Below are positions 17,501 through 29,600 of a DNA stretch of 64,000 bases, piece by piece. Position 1 is the first letter of the stretch; each line of letters begins with the position of its first letter. A program made the translations under genes and the position numbers. Below the pieces are notes generated by a model. It had not been told where the DNA came from, did no database searches, and worked only from the letters and a program-made list of their open reading frames with translations. Source of the DNA: Trachythela sp. YZ-2020 (Eukaryota; Cnidaria; Anthozoa; Malacalcyonacea; Clavulariidae); assembly GCA_016169945.1 (NCBI GenBank), contig JADLSH010000199.1, positions 744,001-808,000 on the forward strand, written 5' to 3'.

Positions 17501-20500
17501 TGACACTGTAAGCAAGCGGATGCGGTTTCGCACTTGCATCAAAAACCACTCTCACTTTTGTAGTTGCTGCATCCTGTCTTACTACCGGTTTGTGAGGCGT
17601 GTAAAACACTCGTTCTCCCGTTGGTTTCTCTGGAACTCTTTCAATGACATATAGCTTCTGTGTTGACAATGGAAAGACGTCTTCTGCTCGGCTGTTCGCT
17701 TGTTGTTGTTAACTTGCTTCCTGGAATCCATGGTATTGCTACTTCATACCTGCCATCATCTTGTCTTGTTATGCTTTCTCGAAACTCAGTAAGAACATCC
17801 ATCTGGTCGTTCTCTCCACGATCTTCCACCGCGAGGACATCTAGGCTGTACAACCGTTCGTAATCGTTGACCTCTCTCAAAAACATACAGGCACCATAAC
17901 TTGCGTAATCATCACCACCATGGACGTAATCATCACCACCCATCCGAATGTCGTTTCCTCCACTATCGGATCGCCCGAATTCCCCTTGTACACTTTCTCC
18001 GTCCTTATCTTGCTGTAAGTGCTGTCTCCAAGGATGAGATGTATTGGATACTCTCCGTTTGGCACCATGTAAAATCTCTTGTCTTGTGTATGTGTGTACT
18101 TCATCTTTAGCTCATTCATGTCCGGTCTTCGTACTGTGGTGAAATATTGAAGTCTGGAACCGGTCAGTTCAATTTCTTCATGAACTTCTTCATGAACTCC
18201 CCATCGAGGGAGTCAATTGTGGTCTGAAATATAGGCGTGAATTGTCGGCTAGTGCCATTCACGGTTACAATCTCACGAGATTCATGACGTGTAGGACTTA
18301 ACTTTAACTTCTTTGTAGCTTCACGAGAAATAAAGTTCCGTCCTGAACCAGTGTCGAGATACGCCCACAGGGTGTGTCCATTAATGTTCACGGGTATAAT
18401 GGCTGGAAGAGATTTCTCCTCTGAAAATGTTGTGAATCCGGTATGCGTAGGTTTGTTTTCCTTGCTGTTATCGACTTCCTTTTTATCACACAGGCTTGTA
18501 TGATGTTTGGCGTTACACTTCAGACACCCACGACTTCGGCATTGTTTCCCCCGGTGTCCCACACGCCCACAGTTAAAGCATAACTTTTTCTCTGCGAAGC
18601 AGTGGCGTGCTGGCTTGTGTTCACCAGGGGAGGCCAGCTGGAAATTTCGCGCCCCCTTGTAACATGTGTATGGTTGAGCCTCTTAGACGCGATACCTCTA
18701 GGTGGGTCCGGGGGCATGCCCCCCCGGGAAGATTTTGAAATTTAGAGTCCCTGAAATGCTATTTCTTGCGTTTTGGGTGGCGATTTGACGGAATTCTGAG
18801 AATTATAAAACATCCTATAAAATAAAAATGCGCAAGAAACAACACATTCAGGAGTTTGAATAAATATATAATTCATAGAGGACTTAGTTTTTTTCTTAAA
18901 CAAAGAAAAGTAGACGGCGAACATTCATGAAGTAGACGGTGAACTTACCAGTGATCGCAAGCCGAATCACTTCACATTTCACAATTAACAATTTACATCC
19001 TTTGAGATATTACAGACTGGACAGTAATGCTTGTAGTTGTCAGTAGGCTGGTGAATTTTTAATCCTCGTATAAGTCGTATTACATACTTTGAACAGTGCT
19101 TGCGGCAGTGCGGTAGTAAGTAATGCGATATTGCGATAGCCAACATAAGAAAACCTGGCATATCGGAAATCACTAATATTTATCGGATAAGTTTTATCAG
19201 ATAAACGACAATGTATCTATTACTTAACAATCTCAAACTCTTTTTCTCTCGTTGGCTCATCGGATCTGACAAAATTCCAATTCGGACTAGCGCTTTTGTG
19301 TGCGCTTTTGTGTGATTTGTGCAATTTCGTCGCCCCATTTATGTTTTGGCGCCCCCTAAAAAATCTTCGCTGGGGGGGCCATGGCCCCCCGGCCCCCCCT
19401 GCCAGCACGCCACTGCTGCGAAGAATTTCTTCCTATCCTCCACTCTTACCACCGTCTTACATTTATCGCTCCAGTGATCATCATTATCGCAGAAAACACA
19501 ATGGGATTTTCTTGATTCTCTCGAAACAATTTCCTTCGCCTTTCTTGCCACTCTTGGAGCTGTCCTCTACTTTGTCTACTCTGTTTCTTCGAAGCCACTT
19601 TTGTAGATTATTAATCAAATCTTCCATAGTCCATTCCTCCCAATCGTCATCCGAGCGCACTAAGTCAGGTTTCACCTGCGGTAGTTTGTTGATTGTAGTC
19701 TTAACAAATCCAAGAAGTTTATCTCCTTCTCCCAGGGTTTGAAGTGCATCGTAATTTTTGCTTAACTTCTCGTAAAACTATTGAACCTTCTCGTAACTCA
19801 GTCCTTTTACTGGCGTTAGGTTTATAATTGCGTCCATATGAGCGTTTACTACAAGTTTCGGTTGTCCATACTCCTATTTTAGCCTTTCCCACGCAATCTT
19901 GTAGCCATTTTCACCCGGTTTTAGATTTTCAATTTTCTCCCTCACCTTTGGGCTTAGTACCCGAATTTTTCCTCCACACTTATTGGTTTTTCGTGTACTT
20001 GCGTTAAGAACATATTTTCGAACCGCACCCAGTCCGTATAAGTTCCTTTGAAAGGTGTTATTTTTAACTTTGGCAGTTTTGCTGTTGTTGAACGCGCGGC
20101 TTTTTCCATGTCTAACTTCTTTTGAGTCATTTGTAATTCCGCCTCTAATTTCTCCTGCCATAACTGTCTCAAATTCTTCTTGTCTCTCACGAAGCTCGAT
20201 TTGTCGTCGCTCTTCTTGTCGAATTTGTCTCTCCTTTATTTCTGTTTCTTGTAACTCTGTCTCTCGATCTAACCTTTCTTGTTTTTCTTTCAATTCTCTT
20301 GATAACTTAGCATTATCTTCGACAAGCGCTGTGTATTTTGATTTAGTATCTTTCTTCTAACCGAGCGTGGCGAAGCACCGTTTTCGATTTTTAGTTCTTC
20401 CGTTTGCGATATAAGGTCCGATAATTTCACGATTATTTTCCCAGCGCGGTCGTTCACGATCTCTATTTCTGTGTAATCTTTCGCTTCGATTAACTGCTCA

Positions 20501-23500
20501 GTTTCTTCCAGAAAGTATGTCAACTTCGAAATTTGCTTTTTAATATTCTCTTCGAATCTTTGTTCTTCATTGTTTATAGTCCCGTTTGTCTCTTCCTCAC
20601 GAAAATTTTGGAGTATCGAGATCGTCGGAAATGGCATTTTCAGAGTCTTCTCTACTTCTTCCGTTAAGCCCTTTCATTAATTCTTTCATTATGATTTGTG
20701 AGTCTATGCTATTTGCTGCAAATTTTTAAAAATTCAATTATTTTGTGGGGGCCGAAAGCTATTTCGTGGTGGGCCGCGGCCTCCCCGCTTCCTACGCCCC
20801 TGATTTTTTTCAGGTAGTTCAGACACCAACTACATTAGCCTTTGTCAAAATAGTCATATATAGTAGTCTTGTAGTTTAATTTTCTTGCCTCTAAAAGTGT
20901 CAACATTTCTGAAGTTGACCACCATCTGCTGCCATGTAACACTTACTGAAACCCATCAATTGAAGAGTAAAATCATTTGGAATTAGACAGAGTAAAAATA
21001 TAACAAAGTATGGCAGCCTAGACCGAGGGCCTTTACTCGGCAAGTGGTGCTTGATTTGTAGGTTAATCGACTTCATTATATCACAAGGCAGATGTCACTT
21101 TTGTCCTTCCTCCACCCCGCCCCCAAATTGCCTGGCCCCAGGCTTCCTATGTGGAATACTCTGAAATAGAAGGGCAAGGTCTAGAAAGTATGGTACATTT
21201 CAACGTGATGGGTTGAACTGAAATATACATTTGTCATTTTAAGGTATCCGTCGACTCCAACTTATTCTCCTGAAAGTTTCGTTAATTCTCGGTGTTCACG
21301 TCTATGCAGAATGTATGTTTGTGAGGCTGCGAGAGCCATCAGAAGGTCAGTTGGTATGATTAAGTAAACAGAGTGACAAACAGACAATCAAGCAAACAAA
21401 CCTGTACATATACAGACAAGTATGCTGATAAGAAGGCAAGCACACAAACAGACAGATAAACCGAACAGACAAACAAATAAGCAGACAAACAGACAAACAT
21501 ATGAACAGGCAAGCAAAAGGACACACAAACTGACCACCATACAGACAAGTAGGCGGACACACGTACAGATAATCTGTGTTTGTCCGTCTGTCAACCTACT
21601 TGTCTGTATGTTTGTCTGTTTGTTTGCCTACTTGTGTATATCATTAATAGCAAAGTAAAGATATTAAACATCTGTAAACTAAGTCAAATGTGGGAATAAA
21701 ATCATATTTCAGATCGAGGGTGGACGGCAGAAGTAAAGCCAGAAAACCATGTTGTAAGCAAGTTCCAGTTCGATGTCATTATTGGCACAGATGGGCGCAG
21801 ACACACGTTGAAAGGATTCAAACGAAAAGAATTTCGGGGCAAGCTTGCGATTGCCATAACTATGAACTTCATCAACCGTAACACCAAGGCTGACGCGAGG
21901 GTAGAAGAGATCAGTGGCGTTGCGTTCATTTTTAATCAAGCCTTCTTTCAAGACTTAAAGGATACGACAGGGATTGATTTGGAGAATATTGTTTATTATA
22001 AAGATGAGACACATTATTTTGTTATGACAGCTAAGAAGAAAAGTTTACTTCTTAAGGGTGTCTTGAAAAAGGTATTGGATTGATTTATATTAGAGATGTA
22101 TCATGCATGAAAACACAGATTTGCCTGAGTAAGGCCTGGTTTCCATTTAGTCATAACTGCAGTGAACATATCAAGGTGACCGATGTAATAGAATGTTGAT
22201 ATATCTCTATGGTCAGTAAAGACTGATTTACATACAGCACCCAAAAGAGGAGATAGATCCAGACTATTTAACATCGTCGAACATGATTTGTTCAGAACCT
22301 TTACGACCAAATAGAAATAAGGCTTAAACAACTAGCTGTGCAGACAGTTTGTCTTGACTAATGATCCGTCTGTTTACAGCGATTATAGACAAACAGATTA
22401 TCAAATGAACTATCTTTTCTTTGCCCAAGTTCATCCAGACGGATCATCCGTCTTTAGTATAAAGCAGTCCAATACTGATCACTCTATCTTATGTAGGATT
22501 TGGCAGACCCCAGAGACTTGTTAGCTCAGCAGAATGTAAATCGTGACCAGCTCCTGAACTACGCTCGAGAGGCAGCAGATTTTTGTACATTAAAACAGTT
22601 ACCTCACCTTGACTTCGCCTTGACCCCTCAAAACTCTGAAGACATAGCAATGTTTGATTTCACGTCCATGTACGCCGCGGAAAATGCCGCCATGATTTTT
22701 GAGATGAAAGGACACCGATTGTTGACCTGTCTGGCTGGCGATAGCTTGATGGAGGTTTGTGTTGCTGGGTTTTAGCATAGTCCCTATAACAGTGTCTGGA
22801 AACGCATCTAAAGCTTTTGTTCTATGTTTTTGTTCATGTTTGTGCACCTTCACGCTCAGTAAACACATTGTTCTCTTAGCATAATGAAGGAAGCAGCCAA
22901 TAAACTCCGTGCAGCTGAATATTAACATTTGTAAAACAAAGAAAACGTGCACTCTCAGTACACCCTCAACATCAACCCACGGACATGGCTATATACTTTC
23001 AAGTTTGCCGCGTTTCCAGACACTGTATTATAGGGACTATGGTTTTAGTAACTGTTACAGGACAACAGATGGTGGTCAACTTCAGAAATGATAGGAGCAA
23101 GAAAATTAAGCTACATCCCTCAATTCTATTTATTGGCCTCCAAGTACTGCCACAAAGACTGCTACATATAATGAAAAGAATTAACATTATTTTCTCACTC
23201 TGATAACTGCAGGTTGACCACCATCTGCTGCATGATATAGTGTGATCTAATTAAATCTTTTCTTTCAGCCGTTTTGGCCGACTGGGTCTGGTTGCGCCAG
23301 AGGCTTTCTGTCCGTGTTTGATGCAGCCTGGATGATGAGAGGCTGGGGTCTAGGGCACCGTCCTATTGATCTAATTATGGAACGCGAAGGTGTCTACAAA
23401 CTACTTGCTCAGACGACTGCCGACAATGTGTCGAAAAAGTATGATGACTATACTATCGATCCGAAATCCCACTACCCTCCTGCGAGTGTGAGGAAGGCAC

Positions 23501-23620
23501 CCAAAGATTCTGTCAGGCATTTGTATAAAGTTGTTCAGAATTCGTTAGAGGAGAGTTTAATTGAAGAAATACAACCTGACAGTATGGACACTGAACAGCC
23601 TGTGAATATGAAGAATAAAG
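11517..23620 (+). CDS. MICAL: MICAL exons 1-5: FAD-dependent monooxygenase domain
   Basis: Exon 1 ends in phase 1 after HI plus A. Exon 2, 9.2 kb away, begins GT-ATC-CGT, so the codon for Ser is split across a retrotransposon-filled intron. The dinucleotide-binding motif GCGPCG is at residues 100-105, followed by [15 protein letters not shown] and the [10 protein letters not shown] signature. The second FAD motif IIGTDGRR has DG at 225-226, and the third, [12 protein letters not shown], has GD at 399-400. [15 protein letters not shown] follows in exon 5. All motifs needed for FAD binding are present, so the enzyme is predicted active. Actin methionine oxidation with NADPH is family knowledge. 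Confidence 0.95.
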
Positions 23621-26600
23621 GTTAGTAGTAAGAAATCAAGTTAGATCACAGGGAGCCCATCCTTGGTCTTGCTGGAGAGCAATATATATTATATTCTAAT
23701 AAATATAAGAGCCCAGCTTTTAAAACAGCCATACACAAATACATGTATAAAAGTTTATATAATATAAGTTAATATATATAGCTCAGCGTTGACGTGCGGG
23801 CAGATGCCTTGCATTTTGCAGGCTGATGGCGGGTTAGGGCGAGTGAGCAGAAGGGAAAGTTAGTTTAGTTTAGGTTTCCTCCTGTAGTAACACTGGAACA
23901 ATAAGAGATGACCCTTACTGGACCTCTAGGAAGAACAGTTTAGAACTGATAGAGCTATCCAATATAAATAAAGTTAGTTTAGTTTAGGTTTCCTCCTGTA
24001 GTAACACTGGATCAATAAGAGATGACCCTTAGTAGACCTCTAGGGAGAACAGTTTAGAACTGATGGAGCTATCCATGTATAAAATAGAGTTAGTTTAGTG
24101 AAAATGCTGTCATGTTCTATTTTAGTGAGTCCTGATATGTTGCTGTCCTGGTGTCAAAAACATACGAAAGGTTATAAAAATGTCGATATCAAGAATATGT
24201 CATCATCTTGGAAAAGTGGTTTGGGATTTTGTGCTCTTATTCATAAGTTCCGGCCTGACTTAATGTAAGTTCATTGAGTTGCCGTATTCTTTGTAAAGCT
24301 TAGTTCTTTCAAAAGTCACTCATTGAACCAGTACTTATCTCAGGCTTGTCTTGTACTTAGCAGACAAGTGTTCATGGATCCCTGGATGGATTGTAGTTCA
24401 TCCCAAATTAGCTCCAAAAACAAGCTTGTACTCATTCATCAGCTGAGTCAACTAAGAGAACACAAGAGAGATCTAACACTGCTTGCGATGAGGATAACCA
24501 CGCAACTCCCATTTTAAATACTCAAAACACGTCATATTTATATTTTTACTCTGAATTTCAAGTGAGTTCGAGCGACTTAACGAAGATGATGTTGAAAAGA
24601 ACAATGAACTGGTATGAAAATCACGAAACCTTAGTCAACGGCTTTATATACCCATATTAATATAGGACATTGTAAGGAAGTGTCAATGCAGTTGATCCCC
24701 TCCAACATGAACACCGAAGGGACAGTTCTAGAGAGATGTCTGTTTTTTATAGGTCACCACAATGGTGTCACTTTCAATACTCCGCTGATAGTTTATTTTA
24801 TACATTTTACAGGCGTTCAGTGTTGCGGAGAATGAGCTTGGCATACCGCCTCAGATCTCAGCTGTGGAGATGGCAAATAACCTTAGGACAGACATGTTAA
24901 CTATAGTCACCTATCTTGCTCAATATTATGAAGCTTTCAAGAACGAAAAACCCGGTAAGTGAACTGATTGAATTTTAGATTTTCCTTGTGCCCAGGTTGG
25001 CAACACACTAGTTAGTGCATACATGTGCCTTTCATCTCTGTGATCGAGGTTTGATTCCTGATATATGCAATTGTCTGATTATAATTTCGTCTGTAGTAAC
25101 ACTGAATCAATAAGGGATGACCTTACTGGACCTCTAGGGAGAACAGTTTGGAACTGATAGAGCTATCCAGTATAAATAAAGTTAGTTTAGTTTAGGTGTC
25201 CTCCTGTAGTAACACTGGACCAATAAGGGATGACCTTACTGGACCTCTAGGGAGAACAGTTTAGAACTGATAGAGCTATCGAGTATAAATAAAGTTAGTT
25301 TAGTTTAGGTTTCCTCCTGTAGTAACACTGGATCAATAAGGGATGACCCTTACTGGACCTCTAGGGAGAACAGTTTAGAACTGATATAGACTGATGGTTT
25401 ACTGCCTATTTCAATATGTTTTTTATTTATTTATTTGTTTGTTTATGTTTAGCTCCGCCCCGAAGTAGTGTATCCAGCGACGAACTCGCATTGCCCGAGA
25501 ATAAACATAAGTCACCGTTGTCCAAACTGTCTGTCATCTCAAGAATAAGCATGAGGAATAAAAAGGTATGTGGCCTGTTCATATCTAGAACAACTGCAGA
25601 CAAGGAACAGGGCTGGAGTGGGGACCGTACAGTAACTCTAGGCTAACCTGTAATTGATATAGGTTTCAGTAAGCGTTACGAGCAGCAGATGATGGTCACC
25701 TTCAGAAATGTTGACACTTTAAAGGAACAAGAAAATTAAACTACATCTCTCAATTCTAATTATTTGCCTCCAAATACAAGACTACTACATATGACTACTA
25801 CATATAATTTAAAGAATGAACATTATTTTCTCACTCTGATAACTGCAGGTTGACCACCATCTGCTGCACGATAGTGCTTAATGAAACCAACCTATGCAAT
25901 ACACAATCTTGTTGAGTAAAGTATAAAGCTCACTGATTAGCGAAACACACCTATAGACTATAGTAAAAAGAAGGTTGAAAGCTGAAGAGAATATATAGTA
26001 TATAAGTGGGTTTCACTAAGTGGGATAGTGCAGTACATGGTGGTCACCTCTAAAGGAAAGACAGTTATCAGAGTGACTAAATTGGGCATATGGTAAAACG
26101 CGGACTGGACTGGACTGGACTAGACTGGACTGGACTGGACTGGACTGGACTGAGTGGTAAAACGCGGACTGGACTTGACTTGCACATGGACTGGACTGAG
26201 TGGTAAAACGCGGACTGGCCTTATTAGTAAAACGCAGACTGGACTCAATGAGTAAAACGCGGACTGGACTCAATTAGTAAAACGGTGACTGGCCCCAAAT
26301 TGCCCTAAAGGACTAGTCCAGTCCGCGTTTTACTAATTGGGTCCAGTCCGCGTTTTACTATTTGAGTCCAGTCCGCGTTTTACCACTCAGTCCAGTCCAT
26401 GTGCAAGTCCAGTCCAGTCCGCGTTTTACCATATGCCACTAAATTGTTCACTTTCATTAGCATCATTTGCTCGCAAAAGTATTAATACATTTGAAGTTGA
26501 CCACCATGTGTAGCACCATACAGTATAAAACACTTAAATGAAACACAGCTATAATATAATACTGTATGTATAATATTTTCTCGCTCTGATAACTGCAGGT

Positions 26601-29600
26601 TGACCACCATCTGCTGCACGATAGTGCCTAGTGAAACCAACCTATATAGACTAGTGAAAGAAAGGAAGGCGGATAGCAGAACAGAATATAACATTTATTA
26701 TGTGTATTATTTAGTCTGTGAGTCCTGAGCGTCACATCAATAGGGGTTCACGAGTGCAGAATATTACACGAAAGTTGAAAGAAAGACAAAATTATGAACG
26801 CCCCGTTTCACGATCTTATACCCTGAACTACCGACGCACATACAGTGCGAGCGATTTAAGGGAGACAAGAGGACGTTTTACGCATGACAGAAACGACTTG
26901 ACGCGCAGGAAGGGACGTAATGCGCATGACAGAACTACAGACAAACTAACAGAGGGATTGAGTGAGGCACAATTACCAAAACGGACCATTTCCCAAGTTG
27001 TTGCGAGGCTTGTTGCGAGGTCGTTACTGATCGGTTACTGGTGGTTGTTGCTGTTGTTGTGGTGGATATTAACGCTGTTACCACGTTGTGTTGTTTTTGT
27101 TTTCGTCAAGGATAAGCGAAAGCACAAGGAAGATGTCCCGGCTGAGAAATCGAGCAAGAAATATAAAGTATCGGATGAGAATAAGGTTAGGAGAAATATT
27201 TGTGTAAGTGCAGGTACCTTTCACCTCTGTGATCAGGGTTTGATTCCTGCTATAAGCAGTTGTCTAATTATAATTTCACCTCAGTCACATGTGTGAAGAG
27301 TGCTTCCAGTTTCACTCCACCGAACATCACAGGTCCAATAAAGATGGTTCTTACTGAACCTCTAGGAAGAACAGTTTAGAACTGATAGAGCTATCCAGTA
27401 TAAATAAAGTTAGTTTAGTTTAGGTTTCCTCCTGTAGCAACACTGGATCAATGAGTGATGACCCTTACTGGACCTCTAGGAAGAACAGTTTAGAACTGAT
27501 AGAGCTATCCAGTATAAATAAAGTTAGTTTAGTTTAGGTTTCCTCCTGTAGTAACACTGGATCAATGAATGATGACCCTTACTGGACCTCTAGGAAGAAC
27601 AGTTTAGAACTGATAGAGCTATCCAGTATAAGTATAGGTTATCATGCGATGGCGAGTACAATTAGGGATTAATAGTACGAGTGATGTTTGGAAATTTTGC
27701 CAAAATTGGACGAGCCGCCGGGGCGAGTCCAATTTGGCAACATTTTCAAACATCACGAGTACTATTAATCCCTAATTGTACGAGCAACATTGCATGATTA
27801 CTTGTTTATTATTAGCATGACAAAATTTCCGCCATTTTGTTTCTTTTGGGAAAATCATTAATTGTACTGCAGTACAATTAATGAAATAATTGTACTCCTC
27901 TCAACCAATCAGCATCCAGTAATTTTGTCATGCTAATAATAAATAAAGTTAGTTTAGTTTAGGTTTCCTCCTGTAGTAACACTGGATCAATGAGTGATGA
28001 CCCTTACTGGACCTACAGGGAGAACAGTTTAGAACTGATAAAGCTATCCAGTATAAATAAAGTTAGTTTAACAAACCTAAAACTATGTACATTAACTGCA
28101 TTGTAATATTATTGTTATATTGGTTTTTCAGGCAAAGCAATCGGGGAAAGACGTATCATTAACTTCATACAAGAAAGCCAACAATACTGCAGAGCCTGGC
28201 AAGATTCAGATATCGAATAATGCTAATGGAAAACCGAGCAGCAGGATCAGTGCTTTAGCTGAACAAGTGTTTGGAGCTCAAGCTGATCAGAACCAGCAAA
28301 CTAAGTCAACTGCAGGAACACCTGTAAGTTGCTACAGATTGTTCCATCTATACTTCGCGTTTTCTAAACTAAACTAACTTTATTTATACTGGATAGCTCT
28401 ATCAGTTTTAAACTGTTCTCCCTAGAGGTCCAGAAAAAGTCATCTCTTATTGATCCAGTGTTACTACAGGAGGAAACCTAAACTTTATTCATAGTATTAG
28501 AACTGGATCAATAAGGAATGCTCGTAACTGGATTTCTATGAAGAACAGTTTAGAACTGACAGAGCTGTCCAGTATAAATAAAATTAGTTTAGTTTAGTTT
28601 AGATTTCCGCCTGTAGTAACACTGGGTCAATAAGAGATGACCCTTGCTGGACCTTAAGGAGAACAGTTTAGAACTGATAGAGCTATCCAGTATAAATAAA
28701 GTTAGTTTAGTTTATGTTTCCTCCTGTAGTACACTGGATCAATAAGAGATGATCCTTACTGGACCTCTAGAAGGAACAGTTTAGAACTGATAGAGCTATC
28801 CAGTATAAATAAAGTTATTTTAGTTTAGGTTTACTCCTGTAGTAACACTGGATCAATAAGAGATGACTCTTACTGGACCTCTAGGGAGAACAGTTTAGAA
28901 CTGATAGAGCTATCCAGTATAAATAAAGTTAGTTTAGTTTAGGTTTCCTCCTGTAGTAACACTGGATCAATAAGGGATGACTCTCACTGGACCTGTAGGG
29001 AGAACAGTTTAGAACTGATAGAGCTATCCATTATAAATAAGCCTATCTTCTTTCTTTTAAGGTTCGCCACGCTCGAAGGTCACTTGGTGACAGCGAACAT
29101 TGTTATTTCTGCAATGAACGTATATTCGTATTTGAAAGACTCTCAGCAGAAGGGTTCTTCTTTCATCGCAAATGTTTCAAATGTGAACATTGTGAGGTCA
29201 CTCTAAGACTGGGCAATTATGGTTATGTCCCTCCACAAGATAGCCAGCCAGGAAAGTTTTGTTGTAAACAACATTATCGTAAAGTGTTTTACGAAACGCC
29301 TGGGAAATCACCGCGGGATAAAGAGAATAAAGGTAACGTTGTAATATACTTTGATAGACCTAATGCATGTTTACGCCCATTACCACTCAATTCACTCGCA
29401 TATATAATTGAAATGCTTGGTCCTATTCTATGCTTACATCATCAAAACAGATTTAGGTTTCCTCCTGTACTGATTCTAGTCCAATAAAAGATGACTCTTA
29501 CTGAACTTCTAGGGAAAGAAGTTTAGAACTGATAGAGCTATCCAGCATAAATAAAGTTAGTTCAGTTTAGGTTTCCTCCTGTAGTAACACTGGATCAATA

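Larger units (their letters stand above)
14050..20600 (-). mobile_element. BEL/Pao LTR retrotransposon, degenerate, antisense in MICAL intron 1
   Basis: The minus strand shows the BEL/Pao order: gag (20600-18700), CCHC knuckle plus protease (18562-18180), reverse transcriptase (17669-17130, broken), RNase H region (16730-15850), integrase (15792-14700) and the integrase C-terminal domain DUF5641 (14340-14160). Frames are broken by stops, frameshifts and four foreign insertions. The reverse transcriptase active site reads YVDT instead of YVDD. A 3' LTR may lie at about 13680-14010 but could not be delimited. The 5' LTR is missing, because gag runs straight into a truncated MITE. It is a dead copy. 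Confidence 0.9.
12010..21243. other. MICAL intron 1 (9.2 kb), filled by retroelement and MITEs
   Basis: Contents in order: GGTTTCA-family MITE (12450-12664); an AT-rich stretch (12665-13640) in which forms of GGTATCC and GGATACC repeat on both strands; the BEL/Pao relic (about 14050-20600) with nested insertions; a truncated hAT-like MITE (20605-20803); and a minus-oriented piece of the GGTTTCA MITE (20860-20955). No MICAL exon other than 1 and 2 was found. Confidence 0.8.

Noticed and set aside
19296..19742. 148-codon plus-strand frame
   Set aside because: It lies opposite BEL gag and a MITE; low-complexity Ser/Leu composition is a shadow of the minus-strand element.
21347..21658. Cys-rich frames around 21400
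   Set aside because: They come from the ACAAACAG simple repeat. The cysteines are a product of the repeat period.
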